Shown piece by piece: positions 42,260 through 51,746 of a stretch of DNA of 64,000 nt. The position numbers and the translations under genes were made by a program. The DNA is from Pseudoalteromonas sp049257235 (GTDB lineage: Bacteria; Pseudomonadota; Gammaproteobacteria; Enterobacterales; Alteromonadaceae), in the NCBI RefSeq assembly GCF_049257235.1, contig NZ_JBMMUF010000011.1, positions 37,666 through 101,665 on the forward strand, given 5' to 3'. The notes beneath the pieces were generated by a model. That model made no database searches, was not told where the DNA came from, and saw only the letters and a program-made list of their open reading frames with translations. The first letter of the stretch is position 1. Each line of letters opens with the position of its first letter.

Positions 42260-42380
42260 ACTACACCCCTTATTATCACTTAACGCTCTTAGCGTGGTGT
42301 CGTAAACATGACTCAATGCACCGAGTGTACTTACGCTAGCGACTTCGGTTTTGTAAGTCAAAAAGTGTCGTAACTCGCGC

Positions 42381-42406
42381 AAAAAAAAGAGCGCCGAAGC
42401 GCTCTT
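42381..42406 (-). terminator. Rho-independent terminator of the arginase-family gene
   Basis: On the minus strand AAGAGCGC-TTCG-GCGCTCTT then eight T. A perfect eight-base stem with a stable UUCG loop, just after the stop at 42420. Confidence 0.93.
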
Positions 42407-42419
42407 GAGTCAATGATAT

Positions 42420-43529
42420 TTACTTATTCATTGCCTCTAGTAGGAAAGCGGAAATTTTAGCGCCTTCTCGCAAGGTGGTCTCTGAACTGGACTTACCTTC
42501 AAGAGAGCTGTCGGTAAATGGTGCTATTTCCATCATGTCTGCACCAGTGATTGGGAACTCATCGCCCAGAGCTTTGAGTATAGCCAGTGCTTGTTCTGGG
42601 TTGAGGCCGTCGTCTTCTGGCGTACCCGTTGCCGATGCGAATTGTGCGTCAAGCGCATCAATATCGAAGCTCACGTATAATTCATCGACGCCATCAGCGC
42701 GTAGTTGTGCGAGCACCTCTTCGATCACCGCATCCGTGCCACGCTCATTAATCTCATGGGCCCAATGTTGCTTGACACCAAATGTGCCTTCCCAATGTGC
42801 TTTTGGTTTGCCACTTGAGCGAATACCAAATTGGATAAGATGCGATGGGTTTGGCAAATACTCTAGGATATGTGTACACCAAGAACCAAAACACAAATCG
42901 ATGCCCAAACGCTCCACAAGTAAGTCCGTGTGCGCATCAAAGTGAATGATTGCGACCTTCTTACCTTGCTCACGCTTGGCTATTAGATAGGCCTTGGTTA
43001 ATGGATAACTAATTGAGTGGTCACCACCGATACCAAAGATGCCTTTATCAGGGAAGTTAGCGTAAAAGTCTGTACATACGTCTTCAGTTATAGACAAAGG
43101 ACTGACGTGGTATTCGCTGTTTTCATTAGCATACAGCGCCTTTTGGCAGTTGCTGATCGTGCCCTCATTCAGATACTTATCATGCAGCAAGTGTGGAATG
43201 ACACGCACATCACCTAAATCGAATGACGTTGCTTGTGGCTGCTGCTCAACTAAGGTGCTGCGCAAGAATAACGGTCCCCAGTTTGCACCACGCAAAATAC
43301 CGCCACCACAATCCGAGCTGATCCCCAGCATGACAGCTTTGTGCTCAGTTGTTTGCAAGCCATCTAAAGAATCCCGCCACACATTTTCAACATCTTCTGT
43401 TTGCCCATACAGTTTTTGATGAAGCGCAGCTTTGCGCTCTTTTGCCGTATTTACGGTAAACACACCATTTCCTGGTGGACATAAACAGTGTTCGATTTTA
43501 TTGCGGAATTCTTGCCACTTCGCTGACAT
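42420..43529 (-). CDS. Arginase/agmatinase/formiminoglutamase-family hydrolase
   Basis: A 369-residue ureohydrolase. The two-manganese ligand blocks are GIGGDHSISYP (His), HFDAHTDL (Asp, His, Asp) and FDIDALDAQFASATGTPE (Asp, Asp), in the usual order. It has a long N-terminal region (about 100 residues) compared with E. coli agmatinase and an unusual ~15-residue serine-rich insertion near the C-terminus (FTDSSLEGKSSSET). Substrate (arginine, agmatine or formiminoglutamate) cannot be decided. Start ATG 43529 after GAGGAGATAGC. Confidence 0.9.
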   Translation of the reverse strand: MSAKWQEFRNKIEHCLCPPGNGVFTVNTAKERKAALHQKLYGQTEDVENVWRDSLDGLQTTEHKAVMLGISSDCGGGILRGANWGPLFLRSTLVEQQPQATSFDLGDVRVIPHLLHDKYLNEGTISNCQKALYANENSEYHVSPLSITEDVCTDFYANFPDKGIFGIGGDHSISYPLTKAYLIAKREQGKKVAIIHFDAHTDLLVERLGIDLCFGSWCTHILEYLPNPSHLIQFGIRSSGKPKAHWEGTFGVKQHWAHEINERGTDAVIEEVLAQLRADGVDELYVSFDIDALDAQFASATGTPEDDGLNPEQALAILKALGDEFPITGADMMEIAPFTDSSLEGKSSSETTLREGAKISAFLLEAMNK

Positions 43530-43652
43530 GCTATCTCCTCGATATTTATGCAGTTTTGCATCTTGCCCATGTTTTTTGATAGTCGCACTCGTACGTCGAC
43601 CAGATACGGCTTTGCAAAGCGTAACAGATGGTCACGATTATAAATTAAGCCA

Positions 43653-43683
43653 TTGATAAAAATAAACTTTTTAAATTTATCAA
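43653..43683 (-). promoter_or_regulatory. Inverted repeat upstream of the arginase-family gene
   Basis: TTGATAAA and TTTATCAA separated by 15 bases in an AT-rich stretch 124-154 bases upstream of the start at 43529. The size would fit an operator or a promoter-bound activator, but no known motif was matched. The rest of the gap 43530-43810 shows no gene. Confidence 0.35.
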
Positions 43684-43810
43684 TTAAACGAATGCGCTTG
43701 CATACTGGATCAATATACAAGCGCGAAGACGTTGTCAAACGTACACTGTTCGACACGGTTTTGGTGGGTGACTGCCTATGCATTAAAGGTGCATAAGCCT
43801 GCCATCTGCG

Positions 43811-44590
43811 TTATTCGTACTTACGTGGACGTTTGGTTTTGATGGTGGCGATATAGCCATGCCAGCTTGCATAACTTAATAGCGGCATAATCACAATGAA
43901 CCCAGCCGTGCCCGTTGCAAACCCAACTAACACCAGCGTCACAATACATGCACACCACACAATCATTGCGCCAATGTTATTGCGTACCGCATGCATCGAT
44001 GTCACCACGGCAGTCATAATATCCACTCTGCGTTCCATCATGATTTGCGGCGTAAAGGCTGAAATGGCAAATACGCTTACCAATAACACTCCACCGATGA
44101 TTGAGCCCAAGGTCAAAAACGCACTAAGCTCTTCAAAGCTAGGGTTAGGCGTGTTTGGATAGAGCGCATGCACAAGTGCCGCCAAACGCATCCACACAAT
44201 CATGATCACCATGAGTAAAATAGCAAAACCCCACTCTCCTGCAGGATTGCGGAACATTGACTTTAGACTATGTCGAAATGTGGGAGTATGACCTTTCTCA
44301 AGCTCCCATGCCACATCATACAATCCCGCGGCAAATGCCGGACCTATCAAAGCAAACGCAACGGCCGCTGGTAAAAGAACCAAGTGACTGTCGCTTGCAT
44401 AGGCGAAGTAGAGAATGGCGGCGGGAATAAGGGTAAATACTAGGCCATAAATTAGACTTAAAATTGGCGCTCTGGCCATGTCTTTGAATGCTAATGCGAG
44501 CCAATGAAATGGAGCAAAAGCGGATATCTGATTACACTCAAAACAGCGTGCAAACTCACTGTGACTCGTCGCGTTAGTCGATGCAGCCAT
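43811..44590 (-). CDS. DUF2189 integral membrane protein
   Basis: A 259-residue polytopic membrane protein with about six hydrophobic segments (roughly 40-62, 70-90, 115-140, 160-180, 205-225 and 230-245). The opening region with PFHWLALAFKDMARAPILSL and the segment SAFTPQIMMERRVDIMTAVVTS are typical of the DUF2189 family, often found near respiratory oxidase genes in other bacteria, though not here. The ATG at 44590 follows a strong CAGGAGGTAAGTT. Function unknown. Confidence 0.82.
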   Translation of the reverse strand: MAASTNATSHSEFARCFECNQISAFAPFHWLALAFKDMARAPILSLIYGLVFTLIPAAILYFAYASDSHLVLLPAAVAFALIGPAFAAGLYDVAWELEKGHTPTFRHSLKSMFRNPAGEWGFAILLMVIMIVWMRLAALVHALYPNTPNPSFEELSAFLTLGSIIGGVLLVSVFAISAFTPQIMMERRVDIMTAVVTSMHAVRNNIGAMIVWCACIVTLVLVGFATGTAGFIVIMPLLSYASWHGYIATIKTKRPRKYE

Positions 44591-44846
44591 AACTTACCTC
44601 CTGTGATACATTTACAAAGTCAGTGCTTTGGTTAACGCTTTTTGTGCGATTTAAGTCTTTTGTACATATTTCGTACGGACTTGCGCATTGTTTCTCTACA
44701 CTGACTATTTAACATCTAGTTGACATTTACGGGGCTGGCAAGCTAATTGGATCAAACATATCGGACATAAGTCCTTATTGACCCACTGCAAACAGTCGCA
44801 GCATGTGATGTTATTACCAGTAAGGGATATAAAACAAAGGGTTACT

Positions 44847-45608
44847 ATGAAAACAGTGTTTCACCTAGGAATTAGTCAAGCCGACCTTAAAGGTGCCACC
44901 TTGGCCATCATACCGGGCGCACCGGAGCGAGCAGGCGTCATTGCACAGTTGTTAGACAATCATGAGTGTTTGGCTAAGCATCGAGAGTTTCATGTATACC
45001 TTGGGCATATCAACAACATCCCTGTTGTGGTGTGTTCAACGGGTATTGGTGGCCCATCTACTTCCATTGCTGTGGAAGAGCTGGCGCAATTAGGCGTGAA
45101 CACCTTTTTGCGTGTTGGCACCACAGGTGCTATCCAAAAGCACATTAACGTTGGCGATTTGCTTATCACCCATGCATCAGTGCGTTTAGATGGGGCGTCA
45201 CACCATTTTGCGCCCCCGAGTTACCCAGCAGTCGCCGACTTCAAAGCCACTGCAGCACTGGTTAAGGCCTGTGAAAAAAATAACGTGGCGCACCATATCG
45301 GTATCACCGCATCGAGCGATACCTTTTATCCGGGACAGGAGCGATATGATACGCACAGTGGCTATGTCCCAACGCACCTCCAAGGCAGCATGAAACAATG
45401 GCAAGCACTCAATGTGATGAATTATGAGATGGAATCAGCAACCTTACTGACCATGTGCAATGCGCTAGGCCTCAAGGCTGCATGTATCGCCGGTGTATTG
45501 GTTAACCGTTGTAATCAAGAAATTCCCAATGTAGATATTGCTGAAGTAGAACGACGTTCAATCACTCAAGTTATTGACGCGGCACGCGCGCTGCTTGAGG
45601 ATAAATAA
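44847..45608 (+). CDS. udp: Uridine phosphorylase
   Basis: A 253-residue nucleoside phosphorylase that splits uridine with phosphate to uracil and ribose-1-phosphate. It shows IIPGAPERAGVIAQ (phosphate site), STGIGGPSTSIAVEELAQLGVNTFLRVGTTGAIQ, and MNYEMESATLLTMCNALGLKAACIAGVLVNR (ribose/base contacts with the Glu-Met-Glu motif). The ATG at 44847 follows AAAGGG and gives the normal UdP length. Its 3' end overlaps the convergent cdd gene by 43 bases. Confidence 0.95.
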   Translation: MKTVFHLGISQADLKGATLAIIPGAPERAGVIAQLLDNHECLAKHREFHVYLGHINNIPVVVCSTGIGGPSTSIAVEELAQLGVNTFLRVGTTGAIQKHINVGDLLITHASVRLDGASHHFAPPSYPAVADFKATAALVKACEKNNVAHHIGITASSDTFYPGQERYDTHSGYVPTHLQGSMKQWQALNVMNYEMESATLLTMCNALGLKAACIAGVLVNRCNQEIPNVDIAEVERRSITQVIDAARALLEDK

Positions 45609-46441
45609 TCAAACTGAGCGTGTGCAGCCACCACCTTAACAATGGACTGTACAGCGCTTTGGTGCGATTTAAGGCTGGGCTCTTCGGCAAGAGTCACGGC
45701 ACTTATTTTATCAAAATCAATCCCTTTTCCAGTCAAGGCTATCTGGCTTAAGGCGGCTAAGAATGGGTTAAAGCTTGGATTAAACGCTGCATTTTCAATG
45801 TAACGACCAAAATAAGCTTTACCCTCATAATCAATCTGTACCGCAGCGCGCCCACCACTGTATGGCGCATAGCTGTGTGCTAAATGGCTCATCAATGCGC
45901 TGCGTTGATCATTGCTATTGCTCTGCGCGCTCAGCTGCTCTGAGGTTGTGAGTACTCTTTGTGAAATGTTTAAGTCTTCAGGGCCAAATGCCAGTGGCAG
46001 CAATTGCTCAAGGTCGGTGTGAGTATCATTAATGCTCACCGCTAAGCGTTGGTTGACCACAAACTCATTCATGAATTGACGACAATACCCGCACGGCGCG
46101 GCATTGATGTAAATATGCTTAAGCGCCACAGCACCATTTAGCCAAGCGTTATGTATCGCCGTTTGTTCAGCATGAACCGCAGTATCTAAGGCGCAATGCG
46201 GTAATTCTACATTCACTCCCAGTGCAAAAAAGTCCTCGCCATGCTCATTTTCAGCGCGCACCAAAGCGCTCACATAAAATTTTGAAATGGGGGGAAAAGC
46301 CCACGACTTAAAGTGCGCCAATAGCCATTTCGCAGTGGCATTGTCATCAGCATCTAATTGCAGCGCGAGTTGTTGAAATTGTTCGCAAGTAATGATCCCG
46401 CGTTGAGCGGTTATGGCATCAAGCAATGAAGATTGGCTCAC
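45566..46441 (-). CDS. cdd: Cytidine deaminase
   Basis: A 291-residue two-domain cytidine deaminase of the E. coli type. The zinc site is HAEQTAIHNAWLNG (His and catalytic Glu) with NAAPCGYCRQFMNE (two Cys ligands). The C-terminal half has the same fold without the zinc ligands (SHLAHSYAPYSGGRAAVQI...). It converts cytidine and deoxycytidine to uridine and deoxyuridine, which udp opposite can then degrade. Start is GTG at 46441, with AAGG seven bases upstream; the out-of-frame ATG at 46445 is rejected. Confidence 0.94.
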   Translation of the reverse strand: MSQSSLLDAITAQRGIITCEQFQQLALQLDADDNATAKWLLAHFKSWAFPPISKFYVSALVRAENEHGEDFFALGVNVELPHCALDTAVHAEQTAIHNAWLNGAVALKHIYINAAPCGYCRQFMNEFVVNQRLAVSINDTHTDLEQLLPLAFGPEDLNISQRVLTTSEQLSAQSNSNDQRSALMSHLAHSYAPYSGGRAAVQIDYEGKAYFGRYIENAAFNPSFNPFLAALSQIALTGKGIDFDKISAVTLAEEPSLKSHQSAVQSIVKVVAAHAQFDYLSSSSARAASIT

Positions 46442-46543
46442 TCATTAGCCTTGTATAATTATTATTTTCGCCGATAGTAACTCAGCAACCCACTGCGGGC
46501 AAATTCATACCTCAAAGGTCACATTGCTCTAGGTAAGAAGTTC

Positions 46544-46571
46544 GCCCCGCACATAGTAGATTGCGCGGGGC
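46544..46571 (-). terminator. Probable terminator of ppc
   Basis: GCCCCGC (46544-46550) pairs with GCGGGGC (46565-46571) across a 14-base loop, 13 bases after the ppc stop. No long T tract is present, so it may be weak or Rho-assisted. Confidence 0.5.
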
Positions 46572-46583
46572 ATTGAAGTGCGA

Positions 46584-49208
46584 TTAACCGGTATTGCGCA
46601 TTCCTGCTGCGATGCCTGTCATTGTGATCATCAACGCGTTATCCAGCGCCTCGGAGCTTTCACTGCGAGCGCGTTTAAGCAACTCCACTTGCAGCACATT
46701 CAGAGGATCGGTGTACGGGTTTCTCAAGGCTATGGACTCTCGGATCCATGGTTGATGCCCTAACAAAGTGTGCTCAGGGCTTAGCTCTTTGATGAGCGCG
46801 ACTGCCTGTGCCAATTCCTCACGCAGCTTATCGCCCAAAGGCTGTAACTGTGCACTCACCAAATGTTGGTCGTAGTAAGCGCTGAGCCAACTGTCGGCCT
46901 TACAAAATACCATTTCCAACATTTCTATCCGAGTGCGGAAAAATGGCCATTGTTGCGACATTTGCTGCAACCTCTGCTCACCAAATTTCTCAATCGCCGC
47001 CGCCAAGCCTTGATAAGCACCAAGCCAAGCGGGAAGCATCAAGCGGTTTTGTGACCATGCAAAAATCCACGGAATTGCACGTAAGCTCTCAACACCACCA
47101 TGAGGATTGCGTTTGGCCGGTCGCGAACCGAGTGGCAACTTACCGAGTTCTTGTTCCGGCGTTGCGCTACGAAAATACGGTACAAAATCTGGGTTTTCAC
47201 GCACTACGCTGCGATAATGTGCGCACGATACATCACTTATCAAGGCCATCGCATCACGCCACTGCGGCTGAGGCTCTGGTGGTGGCAATAGGTTGCCTTC
47301 AAGTACCGCGCCAACATATAAGTGCAGGCTCTGCTTAGCCACACTTGGCAAACCAAACTTAAAGCGGATCATCTCCCCTTGTTCAGTGACACGCAAGCCG
47401 TTTTTTAAACTTCCCGGCGGTTGCGAACGCAGCGCTTGTGCCGCAGGCGCACCGCCGCGCCCTACCGTGCCGCCACGACCGTGAAACAGCACTAACTCAA
47501 TACCATTATCCTCGCTCAGAGCCACTAATGACTCCATCGCGCTGTATTGCGCCCAACCAGCCGCCATCATACCGGCATCCTTAGCTGAATCAGAGTAACC
47601 AATCATGACATGCTGATGTGGCCCCATAATACCTCGGTAAACATCATTCGCGTAAAGCGTAGACATTACCTGCGGTGCACGATTTAAATCATCGAGCGTT
47701 TCAAAAAGTGGCGCTACTGGCATATTGAAGCCACAGCCTACTTCTTTGAGCAGCAGTTTTACTGCGAGCACATCAGAGGCTTGTCGTGCCATAGAGATAA
47801 TGTAAATGCCAAATTTATCGGCACGGTTATTGGCGATGACTTTGAAGGTATCAAGCACTTCTTGGGTTTGCTCTGATCCCTGCCAATGAGCAGGTAAAAG
47901 CGGGCGTTTGCTGGCCAGTTCAGACTCCAAAAACGCGAGTTTTTGTTGCTCGTCCCACTGGCTGTAATCACCGAGTTGTAAATATTCGGTGATTTCAGCG
48001 AGTACCTGCGCATGCCTATCACTGTCTTGGCGAATATCTAATTGGCTCAACTGCAAGCCAAAACAACGACAACGGATCAGGGTATCGCGCAGTAAACCAT
48101 CGGCAATAGTCTGCATATTGTTTGCGCACAGCGAGTCGTAGCATATTTGCAGTACTGAGCTGACCTGCTCAATGTCGGTAATACAGTCTTGGCCACGTGG
48201 ACTTTGACCAGTAATTTTCGCTTCTAGATATTCATGGGTGAGTCGCAGTTGGCGACGTAGTTCCTTGAGGACTGTGCGATAGGGTTCGTGTGCCTCAGTA
48301 CTCAGTGCTAACAACTCAGCGCTTGCTTGATGCATCGACAACTCACTGATCAACTGATTAAGGTCACGAATGTATAAGTCCAACGCCATCCAGCGACCGT
48401 GTTCAATAACGCTTTGCGTCACCTTTGCGGTGACAAAAGGATTACCGTCTCGATCGCCCCCCATCCAAGATGTGAAACGCACTGGCTGCGCATTTTTGTC
48501 TAAACCAATACCTAGTTGGGCGTTAAGTAATTGGTCTAACTCTTTGACATATTCGGGCACCGCTTGCCAAAGACTATTCTCAATAACCGCAAATCCCCAC
48601 TTCGCTTCATCAAGTGGTGTCGGTCGACTGCGGCGAATTTCATCCGTGTGCCACGCTTGCGCTATAAGTTGACGTACGCGCTCCATCAGGCGTGCTCGCT
48701 CTGAGGGTAATAAGTCACTTAACTCTAATTGGTTTAAACAATCACTGAGCTCGACATGCTTATTGATTAGGGTGCGCCGCGTGACCTCAGTTGGATGTGC
48801 GGTAAGCACAAGATTAATATCTAATTTTTCAACAGCTTCTTGTATTTTATCTGGACTAACATGGTTGTGCTTTAAACGATTTAACGTTTGTTCTAACGGG
48901 TCGAGCTGGCAAAAGCCAACATCTGCATTACGAGAAACGGTGTGGTACTGCTCTGCCACATTGGCCAAGTTTAAGAATTGATTGAATGAGCGCACCACCA
49001 ACAGCAATTCATCATCACTCAAGTTTTGCAGCTCTGCGAGCAACTTGGCTCTTGCAGCATCATCGCCATTACGGGAGCTCTTTGCTAACTGACGGATTTC
49101 TTCGACTTTATTTAATGCGTTTTCACCTTGGGCAGCGGCAATCGTCTGCCCCAGCACTTGGCCCAATAAACTTACATTACTTCTCAGTGCAGCATATTGG
49201 TCACTCAT
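46584..49208 (-). CDS. ppc: Phosphoenolpyruvate carboxylase
   Basis: An 874-residue carboxylase that converts phosphoenolpyruvate and bicarbonate to oxaloacetate. All signatures are present: VLTAHPTEVTRR (catalytic His, about residue 138), WMGGDRDGNPFVT, FHGRGGTVGRGG (about residue 575) and the MRNTG C-terminus. The start is the ATG at 49208 (MSDQYAALRS), with AGGAG seven bases upstream; the ATG at 49214 is too close to the RBS. No unusual features are seen. Confidence 0.98.
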   Translation of the reverse strand: MSDQYAALRSNVSLLGQVLGQTIAAAQGENALNKVEEIRQLAKSSRNGDDAARAKLLAELQNLSDDELLLVVRSFNQFLNLANVAEQYHTVSRNADVGFCQLDPLEQTLNRLKHNHVSPDKIQEAVEKLDINLVLTAHPTEVTRRTLINKHVELSDCLNQLELSDLLPSERARLMERVRQLIAQAWHTDEIRRSRPTPLDEAKWGFAVIENSLWQAVPEYVKELDQLLNAQLGIGLDKNAQPVRFTSWMGGDRDGNPFVTAKVTQSVIEHGRWMALDLYIRDLNQLISELSMHQASAELLALSTEAHEPYRTVLKELRRQLRLTHEYLEAKITGQSPRGQDCITDIEQVSSVLQICYDSLCANNMQTIADGLLRDTLIRCRCFGLQLSQLDIRQDSDRHAQVLAEITEYLQLGDYSQWDEQQKLAFLESELASKRPLLPAHWQGSEQTQEVLDTFKVIANNRADKFGIYIISMARQASDVLAVKLLLKEVGCGFNMPVAPLFETLDDLNRAPQVMSTLYANDVYRGIMGPHQHVMIGYSDSAKDAGMMAAGWAQYSAMESLVALSEDNGIELVLFHGRGGTVGRGGAPAAQALRSQPPGSLKNGLRVTEQGEMIRFKFGLPSVAKQSLHLYVGAVLEGNLLPPPEPQPQWRDAMALISDVSCAHYRSVVRENPDFVPYFRSATPEQELGKLPLGSRPAKRNPHGGVESLRAIPWIFAWSQNRLMLPAWLGAYQGLAAAIEKFGEQRLQQMSQQWPFFRTRIEMLEMVFCKADSWLSAYYDQHLVSAQLQPLGDKLREELAQAVALIKELSPEHTLLGHQPWIRESIALRNPYTDPLNVLQVELLKRARSESSEALDNALMITMTGIAAGMRNTG

Positions 49209-49470
49209 CCTCATTCTCCTGTTGCTGTTTAAATGGCTTAGGTCTTTTCAGTTGTAGCATGGAACGCGTGTTCATTTGAAGTGCACACACAGGTGATAAA
49301 TATTAATGTGATGGATTAAATATAATCCGTACCCCTTTCAAACACTCGGTTTGAGTGATAACGATACAAATTTTCATCACTTTTTTTGCAATATTTTTGT
49401 AGCAGTACTTTGTATAAACCCAAATAAACAAGCTAGAATCAGGAAGATAGCAGTGACCTTGGAGAGACTT

Positions 49471-50196
49471 ATGTTGCGAAAAACCCTATATACCGCGAGC
49501 CTTTGCGTCGCTTTCGCTCTGAGCGCCCCCGCTCAAGCAGGATTAGAAGAAGGCATAGCTGCTGCAAATGTTGGCGACTTTGAAAGAGCAGTCAGTGAAT
49601 TTCAATATCTCGCAGACAAAGGATTTGCACCGGGCATTTATGAGTTGGCGCAATTATACGAAGGTGGTTTTGGAGTACCTAAGAACCAGCACAAAGCAGC
49701 CGAACTATATCAGCAAGCCGTTGATCAACAATATCCTGATGCAATGTTCTCTTTGGCGGTAATGTACCAAGAAGGCCGTGGCGTTAAAGTCGACCTGCAA
49801 CGTGCGGTGGAATTATTCACTAGCGCTGCAGAAAAAGGGATAGCCGCAGCCCAATATAATCTGGGTGTCATGTATACCAATGGTGAAGGTGTACTTAAAG
49901 ACTACAATGCCGCTGTAGATTGGTACCAAAAAGCAGCTGCACAAAACTACACTCTGGCACAGTTCAACCTTGCCCTGATGTATTACGATGGCCTAGGCGT
50001 TCAAAAAAGCCTAGAGAAGTCATACATCTGGAACACGATTGCAGAGTACAATGGCAACGACAACGCCAGTACAAGTCGCAAGCTTGACGAGCGTAAGCTG
50101 CAACCAGAAGTAATAGAAAGGGCCAAGAAAACAGCCGATGATATCTATCAAAGAATTCTCGCTGGTAGATATGTTGGCGAAGGTCGACGCTTATAA
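49471..50196 (+). CDS. Secreted Sel1-repeat protein
   Basis: A 241-residue protein with a signal peptide (MLRKTLYTASLCVAFALSAPAQA) and about four Sel1-like (TPR-related) repeats: GIYELAQLYEGGFGVPKNQ, AMFSLAVMYQEGRGVKVDL, AQYNLGVMYTNGEGVLKDY and AQFNLALMYYDGLGVQKSL. These make a curved helical scaffold for protein contact in the periplasm. The start at 49471 follows TTGGAGAGACTT; the longer frame to 49351 is not plausible. The partner is unknown. A 10-base perfect hairpin (50218-50243) follows the stop. Confidence 0.87.
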   Translation: MLRKTLYTASLCVAFALSAPAQAGLEEGIAAANVGDFERAVSEFQYLADKGFAPGIYELAQLYEGGFGVPKNQHKAAELYQQAVDQQYPDAMFSLAVMYQEGRGVKVDLQRAVELFTSAAEKGIAAAQYNLGVMYTNGEGVLKDYNAAVDWYQKAAAQNYTLAQFNLALMYYDGLGVQKSLEKSYIWNTIAEYNGNDNASTSRKLDERKLQPEVIERAKKTADDIYQRILAGRYVGEGRRL

Positions 50197-50217
50197 TGCA
50201 GGCGCATTAGCATCATG

Positions 50218-50243
50218 ATGAGGACTGACACAGCAGTCCTCAT
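50218..50243 (+). terminator. Terminator-like hairpin after the Sel1 gene
   Basis: ATGAGGACTG-ACACAG-CAGTCCTCAT, ten perfect base pairs. It has no T tract, so it may act as a weak terminator or an mRNA 3' end stabiliser. Confidence 0.5.
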
Positions 50244-50371
50244 AACATGCGTGTTTGCAAACGAAGCTAGTTCAATTCCAGTCTAAAGGATTAGAGTGTC
50301 AAAATGGAATTTGCGATCCTCCTTGCAACGCTTTCATATCAACAACTCTTAAAGGATTTCAAGGGGATGGT

Positions 50372-51091
50372 ATGAAATTAATCAGTAACGGACTGAGCCA
50401 TCAAGGCTTTGTACGACATACAAATGAAGACGCGTTACTCGAATTACCAGAGCACAAAGTGTGGGTGATTGCCGATGGTATGGGCAGTCATGTACACGGC
50501 GATTTTGCCAGTGAGTTAATCATCACTGAAATTAAAAATCAGCTGAGCAATGGTGCTTGTCATAACAATAAACTCAGTGCGATACGCGATGCTTTAAGCA
50601 ATGCCAACGAACGGCTTTACCACTACAGTGTAAACCAACTCAAAGGACAAAAGGTTGGTTCAACAGCAGTTGTATTAGTGCTCACGGAAGATACATATCA
50701 TTATATATGGGTGGGAGATAGTCGCGGCTACTTGTTGCGCAATAATGTTCTCAGCCAACAAACACGCGACCATAGTCAGGTAAATGAACTACTCGACGAG
50801 GGTGCCATTACCGATGCGCAAGCAACCGCACACCCGCTCAATAGCAAAGTTTCAAGGGCTATAGGGGTCAGTGCCAACGTTATCATTGACTCGGTCCAAG
50901 GCCCCCTTGTTCACAATGACACCTTTTTGCTGTGCAGCGATGGCCTAACGGGCCAGTTGTCAGACGTAGAAATTGAGCATGCATTAATTGACAGCGCCAC
51001 AAACGTAAATGCCCAAAATCTTGTGCAATCTGTGCTCGACAGAGGCGCACAAGACAATGTCAGCTGTATCTTGGTCAAATACGCAAGTTAA
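50372..51091 (+). CDS. PP2C-type serine/threonine phosphatase
   Basis: A 239-residue PPM-family phosphatase. The metal-ligand motifs are VWVIADGMGSHVHGDFAS, YHYIWVGDSRGYLL, LLCSDGLTGQLSD and RGAQDNVSCILV, in the usual order. It dephosphorylates Ser/Thr proteins using two divalent metals. In some gammaproteobacteria such enzymes work with Ser/Thr kinases of type VI secretion, but no kinase or secretion gene is nearby. The start at 50372 follows AAGGGGATGGT, and the longer frame to 50255 is rejected. Confidence 0.88.
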   Translation: MKLISNGLSHQGFVRHTNEDALLELPEHKVWVIADGMGSHVHGDFASELIITEIKNQLSNGACHNNKLSAIRDALSNANERLYHYSVNQLKGQKVGSTAVVLVLTEDTYHYIWVGDSRGYLLRNNVLSQQTRDHSQVNELLDEGAITDAQATAHPLNSKVSRAIGVSANVIIDSVQGPLVHNDTFLLCSDGLTGQLSDVEIEHALIDSATNVNAQNLVQSVLDRGAQDNVSCILVKYAS

Positions 51092-51112
51092 CAAACAATA
51101 TTGCGCGCTGTT

Positions 51113-51373
51113 CTATGCACTCTGTGGAGCCTTTTTAGCCTTGAGGTAGTTGTAAATACCTATCAGTGACGCGGCTATCCAGAAGATTTCGATAACAAAG
51201 CTAGCAAGGTTAAAGTTGTAGCAAAGGCTGATAAGCAGCAAGATTGCGCCACTGAGGTTCATGAGGTTATATCCCATGCCAGAGGCGGGTAATTTACCCA
51301 GTTGCAATAAGAAAAAAGCACCAACCACCAAAAATGTGCCGCTCATGCCAATTACGTCAAATAATATGTCCAT
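51113..51373 (-). CDS. Small CBU_0592-like membrane protein
   Basis: An 86-residue membrane protein with about three helices (roughly 5-25, 33-52 and 58-78). It resembles the CBU_0592-like domain family, whose function is unknown. The ATG at 51371-51373 is preferred over the adjacent ATG because AGGA is then four bases away. It is separate from its neighbours. Confidence 0.68.
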   Translation of the reverse strand: MDILFDVIGMSGTFLVVGAFFLLQLGKLPASGMGYNLMNLSGAILLLISLCYNFNLASFVIEIFWIAASLIGIYNYLKAKKAPQSA

Positions 51374-51443
51374 CATGTCCTACTCAATAATGAAACCTGC
51401 GCCAGCCTACCAAGCAACACACGCACACCTAAGGACATATGCC

Positions 51444-51695
51444 CTACTTCATATGGACTTTCTGACCAATCATTTTTAAAGCAGGTGTTCCTCTGATCAT
51501 TGTTTGGCGCGCAAATACTTGATGGCAGTTAGGGCAAGTTGCTGTTTGCTCAGTGTAATCTTCAACAATGCGTTCGATGAAACACTTAACTAATGCTCCT
51601 TTTCCGCCCTTGCGATACTTATAGAGCTGAGTGCGACATTTTGCGCAAAATATGTCGACGGTACGCACAGGACCTTTTTTATTGGGTTTGGCCAT
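51444..51695 (-). CDS. Small zinc-ribbon protein
   Basis: An 83-residue basic protein with two Cys pairs: IFCAKCRTQL and TATCPNCHQVF, spaced by about 40 residues. This is a zinc-ribbon arrangement, likely binding one zinc. It also has many Lys/Arg and a basic C-terminus (MIGQKVHMK), consistent with RNA or ribosome contact. The start at 51695 follows GGGGAG. Function not known. Confidence 0.72.
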   Translation of the reverse strand: MAKPNKKGPVRTVDIFCAKCRTQLYKYRKGGKGALVKCFIERIVEDYTEQTATCPNCHQVFARQTMIRGTPALKMIGQKVHMK

Positions 51696-51746
51696 GACAC
51701 TCCCCAGTGACAAAACCGTGAGTGTAACATCGATAGGTAACGAGGA

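Noticed and set aside
43451..43783. 110-residue open frame on the minus strand
   Set aside because: Overlaps the start of the arginase-family gene in another frame and the AT-rich promoter region; no RBS or recognisable protein pattern.
46943..47338. 131-residue open frame antisense to ppc
   Set aside because: Shadow of a long conserved gene; no RBS and no motif.
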